The position numbers were made by a program, and so were the translations under genes. The notes under the pieces are model-generated. The model searched no databases and was not told where the DNA came from. It was given only the letters and a program-made list of their open reading frames with translations. From positions 12,137,294-12,201,293 of the forward strand of contig OX457044.1 in NCBI GenBank assembly GCA_949752735.1: a DNA stretch of 64,000 bases. Direction: 5' to 3'. Source of the DNA: Lumbricus terrestris (Eukaryota > Annelida > Clitellata > Crassiclitellata > Lumbricidae). The number at the start of each line of letters is the position of its first letter. Position 1 is the stretch's first letter. Shown in pieces: positions 11,501-26,500 of the stretch.

Positions 11501-14500
11501 ATGCACTCACCTCTAACTTTGCCAGCACAGTAGTCTTGGGCTCTGCATTGATGGTATGGTTCCCATGTACCTGTGGCAGTTCTGCTGTCCTACCTCTCGT
11601 GTCCACACGTGATCTGCTCTCTGATCAACTCATCAAATCGAATTCTTAGTCCCTCACTCGCGGATGTATAAGGCAGCTCGGCATTCTTTCTCAGTGGTTG
11701 GCGCTAGAACCTCGCTCGGCTCCCTGTTGCACCCCACCTGGTGCCTAGAGGTCACATCACTATGTTTCTTTTGAACTTAAAAGCTGCCTCATTTAGCCAA
11801 GGCTGGACTTGGAGCGCCTCTGAGTAGATTACCTTGAAGGGTGCTATATAAAAACTCCTTAATAATGATGTGCGTGAACGTGCCACTGGTGACTTTCAGC
11901 TTATTGTTAATTATTTTGCTAAGTTTATATTTATTCATTGTATTAATGGTCAACATCATATGACAGGCTAGCGCAGAGAACGCCATTCAGTAGCTATCTT
12001 GATGAAGTGCCATACAAGTGCAAGCACAGTTACTTAGGTAATACAACAAGTACATGTAGATACCGCAAAATACAAAATCATCTGTTTAACATATAAGACT
12101 AATATTATTATTATTATTATTATTATATTCGTTTAATGGTAACAAAAACTGATAGACACACCACTATCAGGGACAAAAAGCAGTTTATCAAATACAATAT
12201 AATACCTATAGACAGGGATGGGCAAATTACAGGGCAGCATGTAATTGAATTACAAATTACCAATAACTGGAGAAAATGTAATTGAATTACAAATTGCAAA
12301 TTACTTTTGACTCAGAGCCTCAAATTACAAATTACGTAATTTCAATTACATAAATTACAAATTACTTTGGGGCTTAAATCATTGGAATAAAACCTCGTGC
12401 AGGAAGTGCATGCCTTTCCCTTATTTCTATGTGTATCATTACTTATTGTGTAACTTTCTTTTGGAAGCAGCAGCCGTTCAAACAAGTTAGGCCTATCTGA
12501 TCGTTTGCTATGCCTTGCAATCATGCCTGTAAAACTAAAGAGCTTATATCTACTGGTGCAGAAAAAGGCAGGGCATCATTAAATTGTATTTCAAGAATTT
12601 GTTAATAGGCCTAGTTGTAGAGCTATGAGGCATTATTATAGTTCCCTTTTCTGTCATATTCCATATCGATGGTCAAGAGCACAGACGTCGTATGTGCAAA
12701 AAACAAAAATTTTCAGGAAGTAGGAAAAACTTTTTTTCAAGATACATGTTCCTTTCTCATAAAAAGTGAGATAGCCAAAATGTTTATTTTGATTCAGCAA
12801 GTGACATTGTCAGTGTCTTTTATGCAGCAGCATAATGAAAGGCTTTTACAATGTAATTAAAGGTCAGATACGACATCTGTGCACTAGATTATGTCGTATG
12901 TGTGGCAGATATTACTGCACAAATGTCGTATGTGTGTGCAGATACGACGTTTGTGACCTTAACTTGCAGATACGACATTCAGATTCTGAACGATATCTTA
13001 CTGCATATACGTCGTATGTACATACAAGCTTTATTAGGCTGTGAAGAATAATTTTACGCATCGAATAGTGTCAAAAAGTGATTTTCTGAAAAAATTGCAG
13101 ATACGACGTCTGTGCTCTTGGCCATCGATATGCTGCAAGATTTCTAAATCGTTTTCCTTTCTGCCATATATGTATAGTCGACTTAATTTATGGTCACTAA
13201 CACGCTGCACATTAAAAGTTTTAAACCATTAAATTCTTCATCTTTCTCTTCTTCTTTATGACCACTAGATGCTCAGTATTTTGTTCGCTACCGGTGGTAT
13301 ATTCAGATGTTGTTACTAGCAACCCGTGTATTCTTTTAGTTTGGTCTGCAAACTGTGCAGGTAGCCACATAACTTAAAATACGGATGATTCACTGTTGCA
13401 AGGATCGCATGATTCATCACAGAATTTTAATATAGGCCATTCAAAGTAATTTGATTTTGCAGAATGTAATTGAAATTACAAATTACAGGAAGAAATGTAA
13501 TTGAATTACAAATTACTTTGATGCAGAGCATCAAATTACAAATTACCAATTACAATTGTAATTTAAATTACGTAATTTCAATTACTCAATTAAATTACTG
13601 CCCATCCCTGCCTATAGAATGTCTTTAGCCTTGACTGTTGGACTTGTCTTAGGATGAGAGCACAAAATGAAAGAAATTACAAAAGAATGATTCTAGGTTA
13701 ATATGAAAATATTAACCCTCAGGCTACCAAGCTTTTTTTGTAACACTGACTACCAAGGGGGGGGGGGGTGGTTACCACCCCCCCCCTGGATTTTGGGTTG
13801 GGTTTGAGATATCATAACTTGTAATACACCATTTGATTCAGCATTCATTTCTGCACAAAATGGTATATTTAGGTTTAGAAAATATGAATGCCCCTCGAAA
13901 TTATGAATTTTTTACCATGGGTACCCGTCGATTCCACAAAATGTATACTTACGCATAGGAAATATATTAGATTCTGTGTGTTTTATACATGATTTATATA
14001 TAAAAGGTAGTTTACATATAATAAAGTCCAATATTCAACTATAAAAACTAGTAATAAGTCTGTTTTATGTTCAATCAAAACAAAAAAAACATGTTTTTGC
14101 CGCTGAAAAACGTTTACGCACACATTTCGGCTTGCGTTGTAAAAAAAACCCAACATTTTCATACATTTTAATTTATTTTGAGCACTTCCGGTCATCAAAA
14201 AACAAATTATTTAGTATCAGAAAATAGCCCTAAATGCCCTCTACAGAATGGCATAATTTATTTCTATTAAAAAATAAATTATGGATAAGTTATAATAGAA
14301 ACAACATGACAATTTTATGAAAATAAAACACCTTTATATATATTTCAATTTATTTTGAGCACTTCCGGTTGTCAAAAGACAACTCAGTGAGCATGGAAAT
14401 GTAGCCCCACATTCCCTCTATAGAATGGTATAATTTGTGTATCTTAATATTAAAGGGCGGAAAAGTTACAGACGATATTCTAGGGGGGTGGTGGTATCCA

Positions 14501-17500
14501 CCCCCCCCTGGTACCTTTGGTATATTGGGTGTAACTTTTGAACGGTAGGGGCATCATCAAAAGTTTTACCTCAAAATGTGTCCCAATGAACCCTCTACAG
14601 CTACCAATTTTTTCAAAATTTTATTCCAGACGGAACGCGTTTGATTTGCGAAAAACCTAGGGGGTGGCAACCACCCCCCCCCCTTAGTAGCCCGAGGGTT
14701 AAATGTGTAAATATGAAATGTGGAATTTTACAGATTATTTATTTAAGACATAAACATTGCTCTTGAGATATATTAGCCTTTGTGAGCATCTTATCATTAA
14801 TGTTTTGTATATAATTATGTTGAAACTTCAAGTTGAACACATCAACAATTCCAATTTCAGATAATATGGATATTGAAGTTTGCACATAATTATGGACAAA
14901 ACAATTGTAAGAAGGCAGCCATTACAGTTCTTAACATCTTCTGAGAATGTTCAAGATACTTCAATCTAGAAATGTGATTTTTCAGATTTGAAACTTGCAA
15001 AAGGTCAAGGTTAAAGTGCTTAATTGTCAAATACATCTCGATGTTAAACTTTTAAACCGTAAATAATCTGCCAAAATAGTTCATTAAATGGGCTTAAAAA
15101 TTACGCTGAGAACACTTTTTTAGCTCTTATAGCCAAGATAAAGACGTCCAAAGGTGTAAGGTTTAGTGGGTTGGGTCAAATTTGCCTGTATCTTGGAAAG
15201 TAATTGAGCAAGAAACTTTTGTTGGGGTGGGGCAGGTCTGCACATGTCTCATGTGACCCAAAAGTGCATCAAATCTCATGTAAATCTAAAGTTATGTGCA
15301 TGCAATGCATGTTGAGAATTTGTATGAGTCTTGTGTCAAGATGTTGGTGACATAGGACCAGACCAGAGTCAGATTGGTGAGTGGACAACATTGATACCTT
15401 GAGGATCCTTGTAATGTAGAGAACTATATTTTCCAGCAGAAAAAGACTAGGGGTGGACTCTGTAGACTTTTGCCTTTCTTCAATGTAGACGTTAGATGTC
15501 GAGACAAGTTCTCTCATTGCATCCAGAGCGCCTCTTGTATCAACAGAATCTACAACATGCAACGCTCTCCATGCACCACATTACATACATACATACATAC
15601 AAACATACATACATACAATGTATAATTGTATATGCACAACAGAATCCAATGTCAGCCATCATCATTCATCGTGTCTCAACTGTGACGACTTTTGAGTCTC
15701 GATTGCTTATCACATCAGAATAATTCTGTCGCTGACGCCACGAAGGACTGACTTTGTCTTATAACAACTATCTAATCTAATTACCCTTCAACATTATCAT
15801 AATGCACTTAATCTAATTACCCTTCAACATTATCATAATGCACCTAATCTAATCTAATTACCCTTCAACATTATCACAATGCACTTAATCTAATCTAATT
15901 ACCCTTCAACATTATCACAATGCACCTAATTTAATCTAATTACCCTTCAACATTATCACAATGCACCTAATCTAATCTAATTACCCTTCAACATTATCAT
16001 AATGCACTTAATCTAATTACCCTTCAACATTATCACAATGCACTTAATCTAATCTAATTACCCTTCAACATTATCACAATGCACCTAATCTAATCTAATT
16101 ACCCTTCAACATTATCACAATGCACCTAATCTAATCTAATTACCCTTCAACATTATCATAAAGCACTTAATCTAATTACCCTTCAACATTATCATAATGC
16201 ACTTAATCTAATCTAATTACCCTTCAACATTATCACAATGCACTTAATCTAATTACCCTTCAACATTATCACAATGCACCTAATCTAATCTAATTACCCT
16301 TCAACATTATCATAATGCACCTAATCTAATCTAATTACCCTTCAACATTATCATAATGCACCTAATCTAATCTAATTACCCTTCAACATTATCATAATGC
16401 ACCTAATCTAATTACCCTTCAACATTATCACAATGCACCTAATCTAATCTAATTACCCTTCAACATTATCACAATGCACCTAATCTAATCTAATTACCCT
16501 TCAACATTATCACAATGCACCTAATCTAATCTAATTACCCTTCAACATTATCATAATGCACCTAATCTAATCTAATTACCCTTCAACATTATCACAATGC
16601 ACCTAATCTAATCTAATTACCCTTCAACATTATCACAATGCACCTAATCTAATCTAATTACCCTTCAACATTATCATAATGCACCTAATCTAATCTAATT
16701 ACCCTTCAACATTATCATAATGCACCTAATCTAATCTAATTACCCTTCAACATTATCATAATGCACCTAATCTAATTACCCTTCAACATTATCACAATGC
16801 ACCTAATCTAATCTAATTACCCTTCAACATTATCACAATGCACTTAATCTAATCTAATTACCCTTCAACATTATCACAATGCACCTAATCTAATCTAATT
16901 ACCCTTCAACATTATCACAATGCACCTAATCTAATCTAATTACCCTTCAACATTATCATAATGCACTTAATCTAATTACCCTTCAACATTATCATAATGC
17001 ACCTAATCTAATCTAATTACCCTTCAACATTATCATAATGCACCTAATCTAATCTAATTACCCTTCAACATTATCATAATGCACCTAATCTAATTACCCT
17101 TCAACATTATCACAATGCACCTAATCTAATCTAATTACCCTTCAACATTATCACAATGCACTTAATCTAATCTAATTACCCTTCAACATTATCACAATGC
17201 ACCTAATCTAATCTAATTACCCTTCAACATTATCACAATGCACCTAATCTAATCTAATTACCCTTCAACATTATCACAATGCACCTAATCTAATCTAATT
17301 ACCCTTCAACATTATCACAATGCACCTAATCTAATCTAATTACCCTTCAACATTATCACAATGCACCTAATCTAATCTAATTACCCTTCAACATTATCAT
17401 AATGCACCTAATCTAATCTAATTACCCTTCAACATTATCATAATGCACCTAATCTAATCTAATTACCCTTCAACATTATCATAATGCACCTAATCTAATT

Positions 17501-20500
17501 ACCCTTCAACATTATCACAATGCACCTAATCTAATCTAATTACCCTTCAACATTATCACAATGCACTTAATCTAATCTAATTACCCTTCAACATTATCAC
17601 AATGCACCTAATCTAATCTAATTACCCTTCAACATTATCACAATGCACCTAATCTAATCTAATTACCCTTCAACATTATCATAATGCACTTAATCTAATT
17701 ACCCTTCAACATTATCATAATGCACCTAATCTAATCTAATTATCCTTCAACATTATCACAATGCACTTAATCTAATCTAATTACCCTTCAACATTATCAT
17801 AATGCACTTAATCTAATTACCCTTCAACATTATCATAATGCACCTAATCTAATCTAATTACCCTTCAACATTATCATAATGCACTTAATCTAATTACCCT
17901 TCAACATTATCATAATGCACCTAATCTAATCTAATTACCCTTCAACATTATCATAATGCACCTAATCTAATCTAATTATCCTTCAACATTATCACAATGC
18001 ACCTAATCTAATTACCCTTCAACATTATCATAATGCACCTAATCTAATCTAATTATCCTTCAACATTATCACAATGCACTTAATCTAATCTAATTACCCT
18101 TCAACATTATCACAATGCACCTAATCTAATCTAATTACACTTCAACATTATCATAATGCACCTAATCTAATCTAATTATCCTTCAACATTATCACAATGC
18201 ACCTAATCTAATTACCCTTCAACATTATCATAATGCACCTAATCTAATCTAATTATCCTTCAACATTATCATAATGCACTTAATCTAATTACCCTTCAAC
18301 ATTATCATAATGCACTTAATCTAATTACCCTTCAACATTATCATAATGCACCTAATCTAATCTAATTATCCTTCAACATTATCACAATGCACTTAATCTA
18401 ATCTAATTACCCTTCAACATTATCACAATGCACCTAATCTAATCTAATTACCCTTCAACATTATCATAATGCACCTAATCTAATCTAATTATCCTTCAAC
18501 ATTATCACAATGCACCTAATCTAATTACCCTTCAACATTATCATAATGCACCTAATCTAATCTAATTATCCTTCAACATTATCATAATGCACTTAATCTA
18601 ATTACCCTTCAACATTATCACAATGCACTTAATCTAATTACCCTTCAACATTATCATAATGCACCTAATCTAATCTAATTACCCTTCAACATTATCACAA
18701 TGCACTTAATCTAATTATCCTTCAACATTATCATAATGCACTTAATCTAATTACCCTTCAACATTATCATAATGCACCTAATCTAATCTAATTACCCTTC
18801 AACATTATCATAATGCACCTAATCTAATCTAATTACCCTTCAACATTATCATAATGCACCTAATCTAATCTAATTACCCTTCAACATTATCATAATGCAC
18901 CTAATCTAATTACCCTTCAACATTATCACAATGCACCTAATCTAATCTAATTACCCTTCAACATTATCACAATGCACCTAATCTAATCTAATTACCCTTC
19001 AACATTATCACAATGCACCTAATCTAATCTAATTACCCTTCAACATTATCATAATGCACCTAATCTAATCTAATTACCCTTCAACATTATCACAATGCAC
19101 CTAATCTAATCTAATTACCCTTCAACATTATCACAATGCACCTAATCTAATCTAATTACCCTTCAACATTATCATAATGCACCTAATCTAATCTAATTAC
19201 CCTTCAACATTATCATAATGCACCTAATCTAATCTAATTACCCTTCAACATTATCATAATGCACCTAATCTAATTACCCTTCAACATTATCACAATGCAC
19301 CTAATCTAATCTAATTACCCTTCAACATTATCACAATGCACTTAATCTAATCTAATTACCCTTCAACATTATCACAATGCACCTAATCTAATCTAATTAC
19401 CCTTCAACATTATCACAATGCACCTAATCTAATCTAATTACCCTTCAACATTATCATAATGCACTTAATCTAATTACCCTTCAACATTATCATAATGCAC
19501 CTAATCTAATCTAATTACCCTTCAACATTATCATAATGCACCTAATCTAATCTAATTACCCTTCAACATTATCATAATGCACCTAATCTAATTACCCTTC
19601 AACATTATCACAATGCACCTAATCTAATCTAATTACCCTTCAACATTATCACAATGCACTTAATCTAATCTAATTACCCTTCAACATTATCACAATGCAC
19701 CTAATCTAATCTAATTACCCTTCAACATTATCACAATGCACCTAATCTAATCTAATTACCCTTCAACATTATCACAATGCACCTAATCTAATCTAATTAC
19801 CCTTCAACATTATCACAATGCACCTAATCTAATCTAATTACCCTTCAACATTATCACAATGCACCTAATCTAATCTAATTACCCTTCAACATTATCATAA
19901 TGCACCTAATCTAATCTAATTACCCTTCAACATTATCATAATGCACCTAATCTAATCTAATTACCCTTCAACATTATCATAATGCACCTAATCTAATTAC
20001 CCTTCAACATTATCACAATGCACCTAATCTAATCTAATTACCCTTCAACATTATCACAATGCACTTAATCTAATCTAATTACCCTTCAACATTATCACAA
20101 TGCACCTAATCTAATCTAATTACCCTTCAACATTATCACAATGCACCTAATCTAATCTAATTACCCTTCAACATTATCATAATGCACTTAATCTAATTAC
20201 CCTTCAACATTATCATAATGCACCTAATCTAATCTAATTATCCTTCAACATTATCACAATGCACTTAATCTAATCTAATTACCCTTCAACATTATCATAA
20301 TGCACTTAATCTAATTACCCTTCAACATTATCATAATGCACCTAATCTAATCTAATTACCCTTCAACATTATCATAATGCACTTAATCTAATTACCCTTC
20401 AACATTATCATAATGCACCTAATCTAATCTAATTACCCTTCAACATTATCATAATGCACCTAATCTAATCTAATTATCCTTCAACATTATCACAATGCAC

Positions 20501-23500
20501 CTAATCTAATTACCCTTCAACATTATCATAATGCACCTAATCTAATCTAATTATCCTTCAACATTATCACAATGCACTTAATCTAATCTAATTACCCTTC
20601 AACATTATCACAATGCACCTAATCTAATCTAATTACCCTTCAACATTATCATAATGCACCTAATCTAATCTAATTATCCTTCAACATTATCACAATGCAC
20701 CTAATCTAATTACCCTTCAACATTATCATAATGCACCTAATCTAATCTAATTATCCTTCAACATTATCATAATGCACTTAATCTAATTACCCTTCAACAT
20801 TATCATAATGCACTTAATCTAATTACCCTTCAACATTATCATAATGCACCTAATCTAATCTAATTATCCTTCAACATTATCACAATGCACTTAATCTAAT
20901 CTAATTACCCTTCAACATTATCACAATGCACCTAATCTAATCTAATTACCCTTCAACATTATCATAATGCACCTAATCTAATCTAATTATCCTTCAACAT
21001 TATCACAATGCACCTAATCTAATTACCCTTCAACATTATCATAATGCACCTAATCTAATCTAATTATCCTTCAACATTATCATAATGCACTTAATCTAAT
21101 TACCCTTCAACATTATCACAATGCACTTAATCTAATTACCCTTCAACATTATCATAATGCACCTAATCTAATCTAATTACCCTTCAACATTATCACAATG
21201 CACTTAATCTAATTATCCTTCAACATTATCATAATGCACTTAATCTAATTACCCTTCAACATTATCATAATGCACTTAATCTAATCTAATTACCCTTCAA
21301 CATTATCACAATGCACTTAATCTAATCTAATTACCCTTCAACATTATCATAATGCACCTAATCTAATCTAATTACCCTTCAACATTATCATAATGCACCT
21401 AATCTAATCTAATTACCCTTCAACATTATCATAATGCACTTAATCTAATTACCCTTCAACATTATCATAATGCACTTAATCTAATCTAATTATCCTTCAA
21501 CATTATCACAATGCACTTAATCTAATTACCCTTCAACATTATCACAATGCACCTAATCTAATTACCCTTCAACATTATCATAATGCACTTAATCTAATTA
21601 TCCTTCAACATTATCACAATGCACCTAATCTAATTACCCTTCAACATTATCATAATGCACCTAATCTAATCTAATTACCCTTCAACATTATCATAATGCA
21701 CCTAATCTAATCTAATTACCCTTCAACATTATCATAATGCACTTAATCTAATTATCCTTCAACATTATCATAATGCACCTAATCTAATCTAATTACCCTT
21801 CAACATTATCACAATGCACTTAATCTAATCTAATTACCCTTCAACATTATCATAATGCACCTAATCTAATCTAATTACCCTTCAACATTATCATAATGCA
21901 CTTAATCTAATTATCCTTCAACATTATCATAATGCACCTAATCTAATCTAATTACCCTTCAACATTATCACAATGCACTTAATCTAATCACCCTTCAACA
22001 TTATCACAATGCACCTAATCTAATCTAATTACCCTTCAACATTATCATAATGCACCTAATCTAATCTAATTACCCTTCAACATTATCATAATGCACCTAA
22101 TCTAATCTAATTACCCTTCAACATTATCATAATGCACCTAATCTAATCTAATTACCCTTCAACATTATCATAATGCACTTAATCTAATTATCCTTCAACA
22201 TTATCATAATGCACCTAATCTAATCTAATTACCCTTCAACATTATCACAATGCACTTAATCTAATCTAATTACCCTTCAACATTATCATAATGCACCTAA
22301 TCTAATCTAATTACCCTTCAACATTATCATAATGCACCTAATCTAATCTAATTATCCTTCAACATTATCACAATGCACTTAATCTAATCTAATTACCCTT
22401 CAACATTATCATAATGCACCTAATCTAATCTAATTACCCTTCAACATTATCATAATGCACCTAATCTAATCTAATTACCCTTCAACATTATCATAATGCA
22501 CCTAATCTAATCTAATTACCCTTCAACATTATCATAATGCACCTAATCTAATCTAATTACCCTTCAACATTATCATAATGCACCTAATCTAATCTAATTA
22601 CCCTTCAACATTATCATAATGCACCTAATCTAATCTAATTACCCTTCAACATTATCATAATGCACTTAATCTAATTATCCTTCAACATTATCATAATGCA
22701 CCTAATCTAATCTAATTATCCTTCAACATTATCACAATGCACTTAATCTAATCTAATTACCCTTCAACATTATCACAATGCACCTAATCTAATCTAATTA
22801 CCCTTCAACATTATCATAATGCACCTAATCTAATCTAATCACCCTTCAACATTATCATAATGCACTTAATCTAATTATCCTTCAACATTATCACAATGCA
22901 CCTAATCTAATCTAATTACCCTTCAACATTATCATAATGCACCTAATCTAATCTAATTACCCTTCAACATTATCACAATGCACTTAATCTAATTACCCTT
23001 CAACATTATCATAATGCACCTAATCTAATCTAATTACCCTTCAACATTATCATAATGCACTTAATCTAATTACCCTTCAACATTATCATAATGCACCTAA
23101 TCTAATCTAATTACCCTTCAACATTATCATAATGCACTTTATCTAATTATCCTTCAACATTATCATAATGCACCTAATCTAATCTAATTACCCTTCAACA
23201 TTATCACAATGCACTTAATCTAATCTAATTACCCTTCAACATTATCATAATGCACCTAATCTAATCTAATTACCCTTCAACATTATCATAATGCACTTAA
23301 TCTAATTACCCTTCAACATTATCACAATGCACCTAATCTAATTACCCTTCAACATTATCATAATGCACCTAATCTAATCTAATTACCCTTCAACATTATC
23401 ATAATGCACCTAATCTAATCTAATTACCCTTCAACATTATCACAATGCACCTAATCTAATCTAATTACCCTTCAACATTATCACAATGCACCTAATCTAA

Positions 23501-26500
23501 TCTAATTACCCTTCAACATTATCACAATGCACCTAATCTAATCTAATTACCCTTCAACATTATCATAATGCACTTAATCTAATTACCCTTCAACATTATC
23601 ACAATGCACTTAATCTAATCTAATTACCCTTCAACATTATCATAATGCACTTAATCTAATTACTCTTCAACATTATCACAATGCACTTAATCTAATCTAA
23701 TTACCCTTCAACATTATCATAATGCACTTAATCTAATTACTCTTCAACATTATCACAATGCACCTAATCTAATCTAATTACCCTTCAACATTATCATAAT
23801 GCACTTAATCTAATTACTCTTCAACATTATCATAATGCACCTAATCTAATCTAATTACCCTTCAACATTATCATAATGCACTTAATCTAATTACTCTTCA
23901 ACATTATCACAATGCACCTAATCTAATCTAATTACCCTTCAACATTATCACAATGCACTTAATCTAATCTAATTACCCTTCAACATTATCATAATGCACT
24001 TAATCTAATCTAATTACCCTTCAACATTATCATAATGCACCTAATCTAATCTAATTACCCTTCAACATTATCATAATGCACTTAATCTAATTACCCTTCA
24101 ACATTATCACAATGCACCTAATCTAATTACCCTTCAACATTATCATAATGCACTTAATCTAATCTAATTACCCTTCAACATTATCATAATGCACCTAATC
24201 TAATTACCCTTCAACATTATCATAATGCACTTAATCTAATTATCCTTCAACATTATCACAATGCACCTAATCTAATTACCCTTCAACATTATCATAATGC
24301 ACCTAATCTAATCTAATTACCCTTCAACATTATCATAATGCACCTAATCTAATTACCCTTCAACATTATCATAATGCACTTAATCTAATTACCCTTCAAC
24401 ATTATCACAATGCACCTAATCTAATTACCCTTCAACATTATCATAATGCACCTAATCTAATCTAATTACCCTTCAACATTATCACAATGCACTTAATCTA
24501 ATCTAATTACCCTTCAACATTATCACAATGCACTTAATCTAATCTAATTACCCTTCAACATTATCATAATGCACCTAATCTAATCTAATTACCCTTCAAC
24601 ATTATCACAAGGCACCTAATCTAATTACCCTTCAACATTATCACAATGCACCTAATCTAATTACCCTTCAACATTATCACAATGCACTTAATCTAATTAC
24701 CCTTCAACATTATCATAATGCACCTAATCTAATCTAATTACCCTTCAACATTATCACAATGCACTTAATCTAATTACCCTTCAACATTATCACAATGCAC
24801 TTAATCTAATTACCCTTCAACATTATCATAATGCACTTAATCTAATCTAATTACCCTTCAACATTATCACAATGCACCTAATCTAATTACCCTTCAACAT
24901 TATCATAATGCACTTAATCTAATCTAATTACCCTTCAACATTATCACAATGCACCTAATCTAATTACCCTTCAACATTATCACAATGCACCTAATCTAAT
25001 CTAATTACCCTTCAACATTATCATAATGCACTTAATCTAATTACCCTTCAACATTATCATAATGCACCTAATCTAATCTAATTACCCTTCAACATTATCA
25101 CAATGCACTTAATCTAATTACCCTTCAACATTATCATAATGCACTTAATCTAATTACCCTTCAACATTATCACAATGCACCTAATCTAATTACCCTTCAA
25201 CATTATCATAATGCACCTAATCTAATCTAATTACCCTTCAACATTATCACAATGCACCTAATCTAATTACCCTTCAACATTATCATAATGCACCTAATCT
25301 AATCTAATTACCCTTCAACATTATCATAATGCACCTAATCTAATCTAATTACCCTTCAACATTATCATAATGCACTTAATCTAATTACCCTTCAACATTA
25401 TCACAATGCACTTAATCTAATTACCCTTCAACATTATCACAATGCACTTAATCTAATTACCCTTCAACATTATCATAATGCACCTAATCTAATCTAATTA
25501 CCCTTCAACATTATCACAATGCACCTAATCTAATTACCCTTCAACATTATCACAATGCACCTAATCTAATTACCCTTCAACATTATCACAATGCACTTAA
25601 TCTAATTACCCTTCAACATTATCATAATGCACCTAATCTAATCTAATTACCCTTCAACATTATCACAATGCACTTAATCTAATTACCCTTCAACATTATC
25701 ACAATGCACTTAATCTAATTACCCTTCAACATTATCATAATGCACCTAATCTAATCTAATTACCCTTCAACATTATCACAATGCACCTAATCTAATTACC
25801 CTTCAACATTATCACAATGCACTTAATCTAATTACCCTTCAAAATTATCATAATGCACCTAATCTAATCTAATTACCATTCAACATTATCATAATGCACC
25901 TAATCTAATTACCCTTCAACATTATCATAATGCACCTAATCTAATCTAATTATCCTTCAACATTATCATAATGCACTTAATCTAATTACCCTTCAACATT
26001 ATCACAATGCACCTAATCTAATTACCCTTCAACATTATCATAATGCACTTAATCTAATTAATTACCCTTCAACATTATCATAATGCACTTAATCTAATTA
26101 CCCTTCAACATTATCACAATGCACCTAATCTAATTACCCTTCAACATTATCATAATGCACCTAATCTAATCTAATTACCCTTCAACATTATCACAATGCA
26201 CCTAATCTAATTACCCTTCAACATTATCATAATGCACCTAATCTAATCTAATTACCCTTCAACATTATCATAATGCACCTAATCTAATCTAATTACCCTT
26301 CAACATTATCATAATGCACTTAATCTAATTACCCTTCAACATTATCATAATGCACCTAATCTAATCTAATTAACCCTTCAACATTATCATAATGCACTTA
26401 ATCTAATTACCCTTCAACATTATCATAATGCACTTAATCTAATTACCCTTCAACATTATCACAATGCACCTAATCTAATTACCCTTCAACATTATCATAA

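Noticed and set aside
15771..15830. Telomere-like repeat
   Set aside because: AGGGTAATTAGATTAG has only a loose resemblance to TTAGGG repeats, and the array is internal to a gene.
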